Origin: G963676655 sp963676655 | Lineage (GTDB): Bacteria; Verrucomicrobiota; Lentisphaeria; Victivallales; Victivallaceae | Direction: 5' to 3' | NCBI GenBank assembly: GCA_963676655.2 | Contig: CAXXKX010000003.1 | Coordinates: 4,216,001 to 4,280,000 of the forward strand | DNA: 64,000 bases | In this document: one piece after another, positions 34,147-43,164 of the stretch | Layout of the letters: every line of letters begins with the position of its first letter | How positions within the stretch are numbered: position 1 is the first letter of the stretch | The notes under the pieces: model-generated | What the model saw: only the letters and a program-made list of their open reading frames with translations | Databases searched by the model: none | What the model was told of the DNA's origin: nothing | Program-made: the position numbers and the translations under genes

Positions 34147-35208
34147 TCAGGATTCTTTGTGTTCAGATAAAAATATGTTTGCCTGCCAGCGTAATATGCC
34201 CATATGATATTCGGGATGCAGCGGCAGGCCGGTCAGTCTGGCGTCATTATTGCTTCCTGCGTAAAACGCCGTCACCAGTGACCCGTCAGCCAGTTCCACC
34301 GTTGAAGGATAGCCGCAATCCGACGGGCCATTGTAATTGATCAGTAAAACCGGGATTGACCACGTTCGGCCGCCATCGTTGCTGATCATAGCCTGAACTC
34401 CGCAGAGGCCGGTAACTCTTGACCCGTAAGTTACCAGCAGTCTTCCGTCACTTAGTTCCAGAATATGCCCCGGGATTTGGCCAGGAAGAGTCAAGACCTG
34501 ATCTTTGCGCCATTCGCGGCCGCTTTCAGACGTAAACAGCAGCAACGGGTCAGGAGCGGCGATCATGTTACTGTATTTTACCTTGCGAGAGACATCACGC
34601 CCGACTGCGAACCATTTGTTTTGAGTTGTTTTCAGCAAAGTGACTTCGCCGCATTCAGGCAGCATCGACTCCGGCTGCTGCCAGCTTTGCCCGCCATCCG
34701 TACTTTGCGAAATATAAAAATCGGCGCTGCATTCAGGGCTTTTTCTGGCATAAAAAGCACATTTCAGTGCGTTTTCTTCGTCCGTTACGATGTCTCCGAA
34801 CGGTACAAAGCCAGGGTCGTTATCAATCTGCCATATTGAGCGTTTCCAAGTTGAACCGCAGTCTTGTGATATGCAAATTTGCGGACTGAGTACCGGTTCT
34901 TTGCGTCCTTCCGACCAGCCGGAAATAATCGCGATAACATGGCCCCGGGCGTTAATCCCGATTGCGTGATTCATTCTGACGTGTAAAGGTTCGTCTTCAT
35001 GTTCGGAAACCTGACTTCTGAACCGCCAGCTTGTTCCGGCATCATTACTGACATGTAATTCAATATTACCGCAGTCATAACCATGGGAGGGCTGATTATA
35101 GATAAATGCGCCGATAGAACCATCCGGCAGAATTTTCAGGTTCGGCCACAAACCTTTGTTCTTGATTGCGGTAAAATATTCGGCGTTCAGTTGGACCGGG
35201 TCAGGCAT
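34147..35208 (-). CDS. BNR/Asp-box sialidase-like exo-glycosidase, cytoplasmic
   Basis: A 353-residue six-bladed propeller starting at ATG 35208 (AAGGAG 8 bp before). At least four Asp boxes are visible: SNDAGTSW, SQDCGSTW, STDGGQSW and SNDGGRTW. The family includes sialidases, BNR-4 esterase-like enzymes and exo-glycosidases. There is no signal peptide, so it should act inside the cell on imported oligosaccharides. It overlaps the GntR gene by 8 bp (shared ATG/TGA region), so expression is coupled. Sialic acid specificity cannot be claimed: neither nanA nor nanE homologs are seen, and the aldolase is of a different family. Confidence 0.82.
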   Translation of the reverse strand: MPDPVQLNAEYFTAIKNKGLWPNLKILPDGSIGAFIYNQPSHGYDCGNIELHVSNDAGTSWRFRSQVSEHEDEPLHVRMNHAIGINARGHVIAIISGWSEGRKEPVLSPQICISQDCGSTWKRSIWQIDNDPGFVPFGDIVTDEENALKCAFYARKSPECSADFYISQSTDGGQSWQQPESMLPECGEVTLLKTTQNKWFAVGRDVSRKVKYSNMIAAPDPLLLFTSESGREWRKDQVLTLPGQIPGHILELSDGRLLVTYGSRVTGLCGVQAMISNDGGRTWSIPVLLINYNGPSDCGYPSTVELADGSLVTAFYAGSNNDARLTGLPLHPEYHMGILRWQANIFLSEHKES

Positions 35209-35893
35209 TTGAAAACTCCTTGTATTTTTTTGAATGGGCTCTGACCGCGGCAAACAGTTTTACTTCGTCCTTTTCTTCAAGCGCATTAATAATTGTTTGA
35301 TGCTCCTGATAAACTTTCACGGACGGAGTATCATGCTTTTTGAGCAGGCGTTTCAAGCGTGATTCTCTGAAAAAATCAATTAATAAAGGTTTCAGGCTGA
35401 TCAGCATTTCATTTCCGGTTATATCGATCATGCAAGCATGGAATTCCGCGTCGAGCAGCGATCTGGTCTTTTCATCACTGTTTCTGATCTTTTCATTGAT
35501 GATTTTCAGCTTGGCAATATGCTTTGGCTTGATAACGTCAAGCAGTTCAATGCTCAAGCCGGTATCCATAATGGAGCGCATTTGTGCCAGTTCTTTTAAA
35601 ACAGAATTCTGGTTATCCATGTAAGGGATATAGTTCTTGTAGGGATTATCAGGCATCAGTGCTCTGATAAACGCGCCGCTCTTGGGTTTTGAATCGATTA
35701 TGCCCAGTGATTTGAAGTGCTGCAATGATTCCCTTATTGCAATTCTGCTGACGTTTAGACTGGCGCACAAGGAGTGTTCAGATGGAAGTTTATCTCCGGG
35801 TTTAAGTCCATTGTTTTTGATGTAATTCTGTAATGCCTCAATTACCGCCAGCGTGGTGGTTTGTTTTTTTATCGTTTGCAAATTAGCGCTCAT
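35201..35893 (-). CDS. GntR-family regulator (FadR-type) of the catabolic operon
   Basis: A 230-residue protein started at ATG 35893 (AAGGAA upstream). The N-terminal wHTH (10-75) has LKPGDKLPSEHSLCASLNVSRIAIRESL, the GntR signature. The C-terminal all-helical domain resembles FCD, with conserved acidic/His candidates in LLDAEFHACMIDITGN. It is the first gene of the operon that continues to sialidase-like, aldolase, pseudopilin and DUF4091 genes, so it probably represses its own operon and is released by a sugar acid. Its upstream region carries copy A of the 106-bp repeat, starting about 80 bp before its start. Confidence 0.88.
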   Translation of the reverse strand: MSANLQTIKKQTTTLAVIEALQNYIKNNGLKPGDKLPSEHSLCASLNVSRIAIRESLQHFKSLGIIDSKPKSGAFIRALMPDNPYKNYIPYMDNQNSVLKELAQMRSIMDTGLSIELLDVIKPKHIAKLKIINEKIRNSDEKTRSLLDAEFHACMIDITGNEMLISLKPLLIDFFRESRLKRLLKKHDTPSVKVYQEHQTIINALEEKDEVKLFAAVRAHSKKYKEFSNA

Positions 35894-35974
35894 TTGAGTT
35901 CCTTTTATGCTTTTTGTCTTATTGTAATACAAGATTTTGATTTTGCAACCCTTCAAATCGCAAAAAACTAAAAA

Positions 35975-36080
35975 TTTTTTCAAAAAGATGGCATATGCCG
36001 CAAACCAAATTTGCCGGGTATCTTCTGCAATTACGTTACTGGTTGAAACATCGTATGCGGTCATGCATATTTTTATATTG
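35975..36080. repeat. 106-bp intergenic repeat, copy A
   Basis: About 80% identical, without gaps, to 37267-37372. Both copies share TTTTTTCAAAAAGATGGCAT, CGGGTATCTTCTG, TATGCGGTC and a TGCATATTT segment. Copy A lies in the 36065-36426 interval and the GntR upstream region. No gene is seen in the remaining 36081-36412, which is AT-rich. It could be a conserved promoter/leader or an extragenic element. Confidence 0.75.
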
Positions 36081-36426
36081 TCTTCTAGTGTTTAGTTTCA
36101 GGTGATATTTAATATAAGTCGCCGGAATTTTTTGGCGGTTTCAAAATAAAATAAAGTACGGCATAGCAGCGTTATGCAAACTTTATTTTATGAAGAAAAG
36201 CCATAAAAGAACCAGACTTGGTATTAAATTCATCGTGAAACTGGACACTAGTATCCGATTAGAGTTTGGCGATCGCGGTTGATTATCTTCTTTTTTTTAT
36301 CAAAACTTCCGCTAGCGCCAATTGACCTCACAAATATCCCTGCTAGATTAGAAATAAATGAAATCAAAAGAAGTGATTGGATAAATATTTTTTAAATTGT
36401 AAAACTTTTTTCAAGGAGACTGCCAG

Positions 36427-37197
36427 GTGATTATAATTTCATGGAACGTAAACGGCATCCGGGCCGTGGAGAAAAAAGGTTTTGTTAAGTGGGTGGAAGG
36501 CTGTGGGGCTGACGTCATCTGCTTGCAGGAGACCAAAGCGCATAAAGAACAGCTTTCGGACAAGCTGCTGAATATTGACTCTTACAAATCCTATTGGAGT
36601 TCAGGCGAACGCAAGGGTTACAGCGGTGTCGCCACTTATTCTAAAATAATTCCGGATAAGTATGAGACCGGTTTCGGCGGTCATGAAAAATTTGATTGCG
36701 AGGGGCGGATTCTGGCGACTTTTTTCGGGGATTTGGTCCTGGTTAATATATATTTCCCTAACGGACAAAGTGGTGACGAGCGGCTGCAGTACAAGCTGGA
36801 TTTTTATGATGCGACGCTGGAGTTCTGCGAGAAGCTGCGCGAACAGGGAAAATCCCTGGTCATTTGCGGCGACTACAATACTGCGCACAATGAGATTGAC
36901 CTGGCGCGCCCGAAGGAAAACGTCAATATTTCCGGCTTTCTGCGCATCGAGCGCGACTGGATGGATAAATTCGAGAGTTTCGGTTATGTCGACACTTTTC
37001 GCGAACTCCATCCTGAGACCGCCGATGCCTATTCGTGGTGGAGTTACCGTACTGCCGCGCGAAGCAGGAACGTTGGCTGGAGATTGGATTATTTCTACAT
37101 CACTCCGGAGTTGCTGCCGAAGCTTCAACGTTCCGAAATCTTAAGTGATGTCATGGGCTCGGATCATTGTCCGGTACTCATTGAGCTGGATGTATAA
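36427..37197 (+). CDS. xth: Exodeoxyribonuclease III
   Basis: A 256-residue endonuclease/exonuclease/phosphatase-fold protein with WNVNGIRA (metal-binding Asn7), ICLQETKA (Glu35), the catalytic GDYNTAHNEIDLARPK and the C-terminal GSDHCPV. It acts in base excision repair as an AP endonuclease and 3'-to-5' exonuclease. It starts with GTG at 36427, supported by AAGGAG 8 bp upstream; no ATG gives a better start. It is bracketed by the two copies of the 106-bp repeat and is monocistronic. Confidence 0.96.
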   Translation: MIIISWNVNGIRAVEKKGFVKWVEGCGADVICLQETKAHKEQLSDKLLNIDSYKSYWSSGERKGYSGVATYSKIIPDKYETGFGGHEKFDCEGRILATFFGDLVLVNIYFPNGQSGDERLQYKLDFYDATLEFCEKLREQGKSLVICGDYNTAHNEIDLARPKENVNISGFLRIERDWMDKFESFGYVDTFRELHPETADAYSWWSYRTAARSRNVGWRLDYFYITPELLPKLQRSEILSDVMGSDHCPVLIELDV

Positions 37198-37266
37198 AGA
37201 TTCTGGGTGCTCTCAACGGAACGGGTGCAATAGAAAATAGAATAAATGTAGTGAATGCAACTTGTT

Positions 37267-37372
37267 TTTTTTCAAAAAGATGGCATATTCCGCGGATGAA
37301 ATTTGTCGGGTATCTTCTGTAATGACGATACGGGCTAAATCAAATTATGCGGTCGTGCATATTTGGATATTG
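37267..37372. repeat. 106-bp intergenic repeat, copy B
   Basis: Copy B lies 95 bp before the radical SAM gene and is colinear with copy A (35975-36080), in the same orientation. A weaker, gapped similarity (AATTTGT then ATTATGCGGTC) may occur at about 14632-14690, upstream of the parvulin gene. Confidence 0.75.
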
Positions 37373-37466
37373 TTTTACAGACTCCGGTTTGAGTCTGCCG
37401 ACCGCAAATAAAATGATTTTTTATGCAGTAATGCTTTTTGTTTGAAAAGGTTTGAAATAATAGAAG

Positions 37467-39065
37467 ATGCGCACTAAGCTAGTGTTTCCGCCACGAACCG
37501 GCCCGACTTATATGCCGCTTGGAATCGCCAGTTTGCAGGCCGTGGCGAATAAAAATGATATAGAAATTGGTGTTTTTGATGCCAATGTTGAATTGTGGAA
37601 TGAGATTTGCGACAATTACGGCAATCTGAATTCGATGCGCAACTTTTGTCATGCTCCGCTGGATATGTTCCTGCGCCAGAAAGAGTATGAAGCGCATATC
37701 AGTCACATGCCGGAAGGCAAAAGTTTTATCGACCGGCTCGAACGCGAGGCGGTCGCTTATCTTGAAAAAAACGAACTTGGCCCGGAGCTGAATCAACTGC
37801 TGGCCCGGCAAGCCATAATAATCTGCTTTGGAAACCCGGAAAGCGTGGCCTTTTCAGCAATGTATCCAGATCAGTTCGCTTTTGTTCTGGCCTCTGCCAA
37901 GTATCTGGATCAATCTTACGGGTATGATTTGGATATAATTATCGGTGGAGCCGCGACCAGTGCGGTGTCGCCGGAGGAGATGCTGGAGGCTTTCCCGTTT
38001 GTCGACGCCATTATGACAGGTGAAGGCGAGATTGCGTTTGAGCTTTTCCTTAAACGGACCGCTTTTGCCGATATTCCCGGCTGTTTCTACAGGATTGACA
38101 ACCGGATAGAAACTTCGGGGCGGCCTCAATTCATCAAGTCCATTCAGGATATTGCCTGTCCGGATTTCAGTAGTCTGCATTCTTATGAATATTTCAATCC
38201 GGTTCCGGTTATGCCTATTCTCGGGGGGCGCGGCTGTAAGTGGCGGCGTTGCAGTTTCTGTTCTCACAACAGTTCCTTTGGCACACATCGCAACCGGTAT
38301 GCCATGGCGGTGCTTCAGGAAATGATTGACTTGCGGGAGAAGTTCGGGTGCCGACACTTTTATTTTGCAGACCAATATGTGACTCCGGATTTTCTGGAAG
38401 AATTGTCCGACCTGATTCTTGCTTCCGGGTTTATCTGTTATTTTCATGTTATGGCGCGGACGATCGGAGAATATACGCCGCAACTGCTGGAAAAAGCGTC
38501 ACGCGCCGGATGCTGCTGGATAAGCTGGGGGATGGAAAGCGGTTCCCAGCGCCTTCTGGATATTATGAACAAGGGAACGGATGTCGCTACTTCCGCCAGA
38601 GTCATAAAAGACGCCGCCGCTGTTGGAATCTCCAACCTGTTGATGATGATCTTCGGTTCGCCCGGCTCGAACCGGGACAGTCTGGATGAAACATTTTCTT
38701 TTATCAGTGACATTTATGAGCATATCGACAGCATGACCGCCAGCGCGTTTGTCCTCTTTGATAATACCGCATTCAGTCGCAATCCGGCCAAATACGGCCT
38801 CAAGATTCTCGATCAGAGTGTTATCTTCAATGTCGACGGCAAAGTCGTACACGGCGCGAAACTCCGCTTCAAACGGGAAGGCGAGTATGGTGAAGTGGAG
38901 TCGCCGCTGGCGGCGCGGGAAATAGATATGTGGGAACGACGCAAAGTATGGTTGGGTCCTCAGTCATTTATCGGTAAATTATGCTGTGAGCACTATCTGC
39001 TGTTCGCGGAGGCGATAAAATCCGGTTCCCGCAACCGCCCGAATACCTTTAAACGAGGCGCTTGA
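37467..39065 (+). CDS. B12-binding-type radical SAM protein
   Basis: A 532-residue protein. The N-terminal part (1-240) resembles a B12-binding Rossmann-like domain: MRTKLVFPPRTGPTYMPLGI, IIGGAATS and IMTGEGE. The radical SAM domain carries its cluster cysteines as C257-x4-C262-x2-C265 (GCKWRRCSFCSH), one residue longer than the common CX3CX2C but known in related families. GMESGSQRLLDIMNKG follows at about 352. Such enzymes do methylations or ring rearrangements in varied pathways; the product is unknown. It is monocistronic, with copy B of the intergenic repeat upstream. Confidence 0.85.
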   Translation: MRTKLVFPPRTGPTYMPLGIASLQAVANKNDIEIGVFDANVELWNEICDNYGNLNSMRNFCHAPLDMFLRQKEYEAHISHMPEGKSFIDRLEREAVAYLEKNELGPELNQLLARQAIIICFGNPESVAFSAMYPDQFAFVLASAKYLDQSYGYDLDIIIGGAATSAVSPEEMLEAFPFVDAIMTGEGEIAFELFLKRTAFADIPGCFYRIDNRIETSGRPQFIKSIQDIACPDFSSLHSYEYFNPVPVMPILGGRGCKWRRCSFCSHNSSFGTHRNRYAMAVLQEMIDLREKFGCRHFYFADQYVTPDFLEELSDLILASGFICYFHVMARTIGEYTPQLLEKASRAGCCWISWGMESGSQRLLDIMNKGTDVATSARVIKDAAAVGISNLLMMIFGSPGSNRDSLDETFSFISDIYEHIDSMTASAFVLFDNTAFSRNPAKYGLKILDQSVIFNVDGKVVHGAKLRFKREGEYGEVESPLAAREIDMWERRKVWLGPQSFIGKLCCEHYLLFAEAIKSGSRNRPNTFKRGA

Positions 39066-39136
39066 GCCGGAATTGTACTCAAATGCAGTAAGGATCCGGG
39101 CATGAACAGGCGGAAAAATATTGAGTTTCCGATTAT

Positions 39137-40630
39137 TTATTTGTTTTTCGGGACCGATTTGGGAAGATTTTTTCCGGCTTCGCCGCGAAATGCCTCCGCC
39201 GGGCCCCAGGGCGCGGTGTTGACCATGATATACTGAGTTGAACCGAGACGGTCCTGTTCCTTGTAGGCAAATCTCCACATCCGGCCGACCAGGTCGCGTT
39301 TGATCTCATTATAAGCGGGATCATGCTCAAGATTTCTCATTTCATCCGGATCGTTGACCAGATCATATAATTCGTCCCGCCCGAAGCCGTTGTAAACGTA
39401 TTTATATTCTTTGGTTGCAACCATTCGCTGGGTAAACATTTGTTCGGTGCCTTCGCACTGGGTACACATTTCCTGCCGCCAGTTTTCAGGTGTTTCATCA
39501 TTCAGGAACGGGACCAGGCTTTCACCGGAAAAATAGCGATCGGTACTGATCCCGGCCACTTCCAGAAATGTCGGGGCGAAGTCCGCCAGACTGACAAATT
39601 CATCAACGGTGCGTCCCGGTTTTTTTATTCCGTTCGGCCATCTCATTACCGCCGGGACCATGTAGGCGCCGAGAAAGGCCGGAACTTGTTTGTGAAACAA
39701 GCCGTGATCTCCGACGTAGTCGCCATGGTCGGAACAGAAGATCACAATGGTATCATCAGCTTGTCCGGTTTCATCAAGTTTGCTTAGCAGAAGACCGAAC
39801 TTATCGTCGATTTTACTGCAGCAGGCACGGTAATGCCTGATCGATTCTTTGGCTCCTTCGATATCGACTTTATCAAAAACCTGTTTTCGGAGTTTGCTGT
39901 AATAATCTGGCTTATCCTCCATTTCATCGAAGAAACTTGGCGGCAGTTCGGTTTCCGCCGGGTCATAAAGGTCCAGATATTTTTTTTCAGCCCGGTACGG
40001 GGTGTGCGGAGAGTCCCAGCCTACATACAGGACCCAGGGGGCTTGTTCCTGGGCCAAGGCTCCCATTTCGGCTAATGCAAGCTTGGTGGTTACATCGTCC
40101 TCTTCAAATGCGATATCAACTTCATCATACAGTTTATGCGGGGCGTATCCGGGGAGATTTACCCGGCCTTCGCCAAGGTTTTCCGGCAGATTCCCGGCTG
40201 ATTTTCTGATGTTTTCCCATTTTATTCCGGTGTCCTGCAGCTTTTCGCCATATTTCATTAGCTCTTTCCAGCCGTAATTTTTCGGGGTTTGATCAGCGTA
40301 GGCGCTGACATGCCATTTGCCGCAGTAGGCCAGATTGTAACCAGCGTCCTTGAGATCCTGACTCCAGAATTTGATATCGCGATGCGGCCCATGATTGATA
40401 GCGTATTCATTATCTACATTGTTCCAGACCCCTGATCGGGATGGATACAATCCGCTCATAAACGTGGTCCGGGCCGGACAGCAGTGAGCCATTGGCGGAT
40501 ATGTTCTGGCGAAATTTACACCCTCAGTTGCCATTTTTTTTACGTTAGGCATAATACAGGGATTGTCCGGCAGCACCGTATCAGCACGCTGATGGTCTGT
40601 CATTACAATCAGGATGTTCGGTTTTTTCAT
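39137..40630 (-). CDS. Formylglycine sulfatase
   Basis: A 497-residue type I sulfatase. It has PNILIVMTDHQRADT near the N-terminus, the catalytic C-x-P-A-R motif as C50-CPAR (so Cys50 should become formylglycine), GKWHVS, and the metal-site CSDHGDYVGDHGLFHK. There is no signal peptide, so it would act in the cytoplasm and needs a cytoplasmic maturase (anSME type); no maturase gene is in the window. GAGGAA lies upstream of the ATG at 40630. The 40631-40915 spacer shows no gene. It may be regulated with the adjacent saccharide locus, though it is not in the same operon. Confidence 0.93.
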   Translation of the reverse strand: MKKPNILIVMTDHQRADTVLPDNPCIMPNVKKMATEGVNFARTYPPMAHCCPARTTFMSGLYPSRSGVWNNVDNEYAINHGPHRDIKFWSQDLKDAGYNLAYCGKWHVSAYADQTPKNYGWKELMKYGEKLQDTGIKWENIRKSAGNLPENLGEGRVNLPGYAPHKLYDEVDIAFEEDDVTTKLALAEMGALAQEQAPWVLYVGWDSPHTPYRAEKKYLDLYDPAETELPPSFFDEMEDKPDYYSKLRKQVFDKVDIEGAKESIRHYRACCSKIDDKFGLLLSKLDETGQADDTIVIFCSDHGDYVGDHGLFHKQVPAFLGAYMVPAVMRWPNGIKKPGRTVDEFVSLADFAPTFLEVAGISTDRYFSGESLVPFLNDETPENWRQEMCTQCEGTEQMFTQRMVATKEYKYVYNGFGRDELYDLVNDPDEMRNLEHDPAYNEIKRDLVGRMWRFAYKEQDRLGSTQYIMVNTAPWGPAEAFRGEAGKNLPKSVPKNK

Positions 40631-40915
40631 ATTTGCAGTTCCTCAGTTCAGTTATATTGTCATAAATTTTATATGCATGCTTACAGCGCAAACCGGTAAT
40701 TCTGATATACTGAAAGATCAAGTAGACTTTCGATCAAAAACATCTGATAATCATTTTGAGAAGCGCTACGCAATTATCAAGACATGGAGATTCAGATGTA
40801 AAATAAATCTAATCTGCGTTTATTGCTTTGTCCAGCTTGAAACGGATTTTCTTCGGGGGAAAAATAAAAATGCGCGAAATCGCCGGGGCGTAAGAGACAA
40901 TATTTTCAGGTCAGT

Positions 40916-41662
40916 TCAGCTGACCATGACACTGACCCCGTTCCGCTTCAATGCAGTAATTTCTTTATCCGGGAGTCCGGGGCTGGTAATGAGAATGGAC
41001 ACTTCCCGCGGAGAGGCGAATTTTACGAAAGACGGTCGATTGAATTTCGAACTTTCGGTCACGATCACAACCTTATGCGATTTCTCAACCGATTTGCGTT
41101 CCATTTCCGCCAATTCCAGATCTTTGGTGAAAAATCCCTCGTCGGCTTTGGCGCCGTCACAGCCTGAGATCAGCATATCAATATAGTATTCGTCGATGTT
41201 TTTTTCAGTTACCGGCCCGGCCAGGTCGAGGGAATTGGAACGTAGAGTTCCGCCGGTCAAAATAACCTGAATTCCGGTCTGGAACAACGTTGCGGCAATC
41301 GGCAGCGAATTGGTGAGGACCGAAAGTTGTTTGCCGGAAACGGCCAGCTGACGCGCTACTTCAAGCGTGGTTGAACCATTGCTCAGCATGATTGTGCTGT
41401 TATCAGGAATTAACTTTACCGTCTCGACCGCAAGCCGTTTTTGCGCCTCGGAGGACTTTGCCTGAACAAAGAGTTGTTCCGGTTCGTTTGTCCTGGACAC
41501 CGCGCCGCCATGGGTTTTGATGGCCAGTCCGTGCTCAACCAGCAATTGAATGTCCCGCCTGATCGTCATCGACGAAACTTGAAGCTCCAACGCTTCATTT
41601 TCAATTGACAATGAGCCTTGTTTTTTTAACTTTTTTAATAAATTTTGTTGTCTTGTATTCAT
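40916..41662 (-). CDS. DeoR-family repressor of the saccharide locus
   Basis: A 248-residue protein. The N-terminal DeoR wHTH reads LQVSSMTIRRDIQLLVEHGLAIKTHGGAV (residues 28-56). The C-terminal sugar-phosphate-isomerase-like domain has IMLSNGSTTLEVARQL and VILTGGTLRSNSLDLAGP. DeoR proteins usually sense a sugar phosphate and repress divergently transcribed catabolic genes. This one is divergent from the aminotransferase/GH28 operon across a 137-bp region that contains two identical 16-bp sites. A PfkB kinase in that operon could make the inducer; this is inferred. Confidence 0.93.
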   Translation of the reverse strand: MNTRQQNLLKKLKKQGSLSIENEALELQVSSMTIRRDIQLLVEHGLAIKTHGGAVSRTNEPEQLFVQAKSSEAQKRLAVETVKLIPDNSTIMLSNGSTTLEVARQLAVSGKQLSVLTNSLPIAATLFQTGIQVILTGGTLRSNSLDLAGPVTEKNIDEYYIDMLISGCDGAKADEGFFTKDLELAEMERKSVEKSHKVVIVTESSKFNRPSFVKFASPREVSILITSPGLPDKEITALKRNGVSVMVS

Positions 41663-41669
41663 ATATGTT

Positions 41670-41685
41670 AAAATATAACAAAAAG
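41670..41685. promoter_or_regulatory. Candidate DeoR operator 1
   Basis: AAAATATAACAAAAAG, identical to 41770-41785 exactly 100 bp away. It lies 8 bp from the start of the deoR-type gene, so binding here would also repress that gene. Confidence 0.55.
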
Positions 41686-41716
41686 TTATAAAAGCAAACT
41701 TTTCTCATAAAAAGAG

Positions 41717-41744
41717 TTGATTTTTTATTTTTCAGATATATAAT
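41717..41744 (+). promoter_or_regulatory. Sigma70-type promoter of the saccharide operon
   Basis: TTGATT (41717-41722), 16-bp spacer, TATAAT (41739-41744). It lies between the two candidate operators, and the predicted start site is about 50 bp before the aminotransferase ATG at 41800. Confidence 0.6.
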
Positions 41745-41769
41745 AATGTTAGTTTTTAACAAATAAAAC

Positions 41770-41785
41770 AAAATATAACAAAAAG
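41770..41785. promoter_or_regulatory. Candidate DeoR operator 2
   Basis: Second identical copy of the 16-bp motif, in the predicted leader between promoter and start codon, just overlapping the region before the ribosome site AAAGG. Binding here would block the operon directly. Confidence 0.55.
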
Positions 41786-41799
41786 CAAAGGATACACGT

Positions 41800-43164
41800 A
41801 TGAGTTATGATCCAGGTAAATACTCGATTGATTTTACGGAATACCCGAAAATCATCACCGAAACCGTTCCCGGTCCCAAAAGTAATGCCCTGCATGCGCG
41901 GGCGACGAAATATTATCGCGGGCTGTCCGGGCAGGTAAAACTGTTTCCGGTAGCGTTTGAAAGCGGCCAGGGCTGTACTTTAATTGATGCCGATGGTAAC
42001 CGGTACATTGATTTCTCCAGCGGCATTTATGTTACCACGCTGGGACATTGTCACCCGAAGATTTCAGAAGCGGTGGCTAAGTATGCCGGGCAACTAATGA
42101 ACGCCCATGATTTTACCAGTGAAATCAAAGTCAAACTGCTTGAAAAGATGGCCGAATGTCTGCCCGGTGATTTGACCGGATTTCAACTGTATGACAGCGG
42201 GACAACCGCGGTGGAAGCCGGGCTGCGTACCTGCCGGGCCGCGACTGGTAAACACGAGTTCATCAGCTGCTTCATGGATTTTCACGGTAAAAGCGGCCAT
42301 TCCATCAGTCTGGCCAGAATGACTAAATTCAGCGGTCCGACCCGGTCGCCCGGATTCTATATGGTGCCGCGTCCGGATACCTATCGTCCCTGGTGGACGC
42401 GCCCGGACGGTTCGCTTGATACGGAAAAATATCTGGAATTCTATGATACTTTCATCAGGGAAAGCACTACCGGTCAAGTTGCGGCGTTTGTCCTGGAGCC
42501 GATTCAGGGTTGGGGCGGCTCGATCATGCCGCCGGATGATTTCTTCCCGAAACTGAAAAAGTTCCTGGATGAACGTGATATCCTGCTCTTTGCCGATGAG
42601 GTGTTGACCAGTATGGGGCGGACCGGCAAATTCTTGTGTATGGAGCATTGGGATGTGGTGCCGGACGTCGTTACTCTCGGCAAAGGTTTCGGCAACGGAT
42701 TTCCGGTTACGGCGATGGCGGTGCGTACCCCTTATGCCGATGCGGTCGATAAGATCAGCGCTTCGACCAGTTACGGCGGCAATCCGATGGCTTGTGCCGC
42801 GGCGTTAGCCTGCTTTGAAGTTATTCAGGAAGAAAATCTGCTGGAACACGCGTTAAAACTGGAAAAGATTTTTATGGAAATTATGGAAACCTGGAAAGAA
42901 AAATATTCCATTGTCGGGGATGTTCGGGCCAAAGGCTGCCTGTTGGGCGTCGAGCTGGTGAAGGACAAGGCAACCAAAGAGCCGTTTGACGAAGCCGGCA
43001 AGCTGGTTTACCGGAAAGCTTTCCGTAAAGGGCTTGCATGGATTCCGGCCGGACATATATTAAGAATGAGTCCCCCGATTATCATGCCGGAAGACGTGGC
43101 GCGTAGAGGCATGGAAATGATCGAGGAAGCAATTGCTGAAACGGAAAAAGAGTTGCTAGGATGA
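41800..43164 (+). CDS. Class III pyridoxal-phosphate aminotransferase
   Basis: A 454-residue fold-type I aminotransferase of class III. It has SSGIYVTTLGHCHP, YDSGTTAVEAGLRTCRAATG, LLFADEVLTSMGRTGKF and the PLP lysine K295 in TLGKGFGNGFP. It transfers an amino group between an omega-amino acid or amino sugar and a keto acid; the substrate is unassigned. It is the first gene of the locus after the DeoR-controlled promoter. It shares ATGA with the first GH28 gene, so the two are translationally coupled, which is unusual for a GH28 gene and hints at an amino-sugar-containing substrate. Confidence 0.88.
   Translation: MSYDPGKYSIDFTEYPKIITETVPGPKSNALHARATKYYRGLSGQVKLFPVAFESGQGCTLIDADGNRYIDFSSGIYVTTLGHCHPKISEAVAKYAGQLMNAHDFTSEIKVKLLEKMAECLPGDLTGFQLYDSGTTAVEAGLRTCRAATGKHEFISCFMDFHGKSGHSISLARMTKFSGPTRSPGFYMVPRPDTYRPWWTRPDGSLDTEKYLEFYDTFIRESTTGQVAAFVLEPIQGWGGSIMPPDDFFPKLKKFLDERDILLFADEVLTSMGRTGKFLCMEHWDVVPDVVTLGKGFGNGFPVTAMAVRTPYADAVDKISASTSYGGNPMACAAALACFEVIQEENLLEHALKLEKIFMEIMETWKEKYSIVGDVRAKGCLLGVELVKDKATKEPFDEAGKLVYRKAFRKGLAWIPAGHILRMSPPIIMPEDVARRGMEMIEEAIAETEKELLG

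Noticed and set aside
35201..36064. Longer start for the GntR regulator (287 aa)
   Set aside because: The extra N-terminal 57 residues lie in the intergenic repeat and lack homology; the ATG at 35893 has the ribosome site.
34147..36064. Sialic-acid operon
   Set aside because: The BNR protein has no signal peptide or nanA/nanE partners; Asp boxes alone do not prove sialidase activity.
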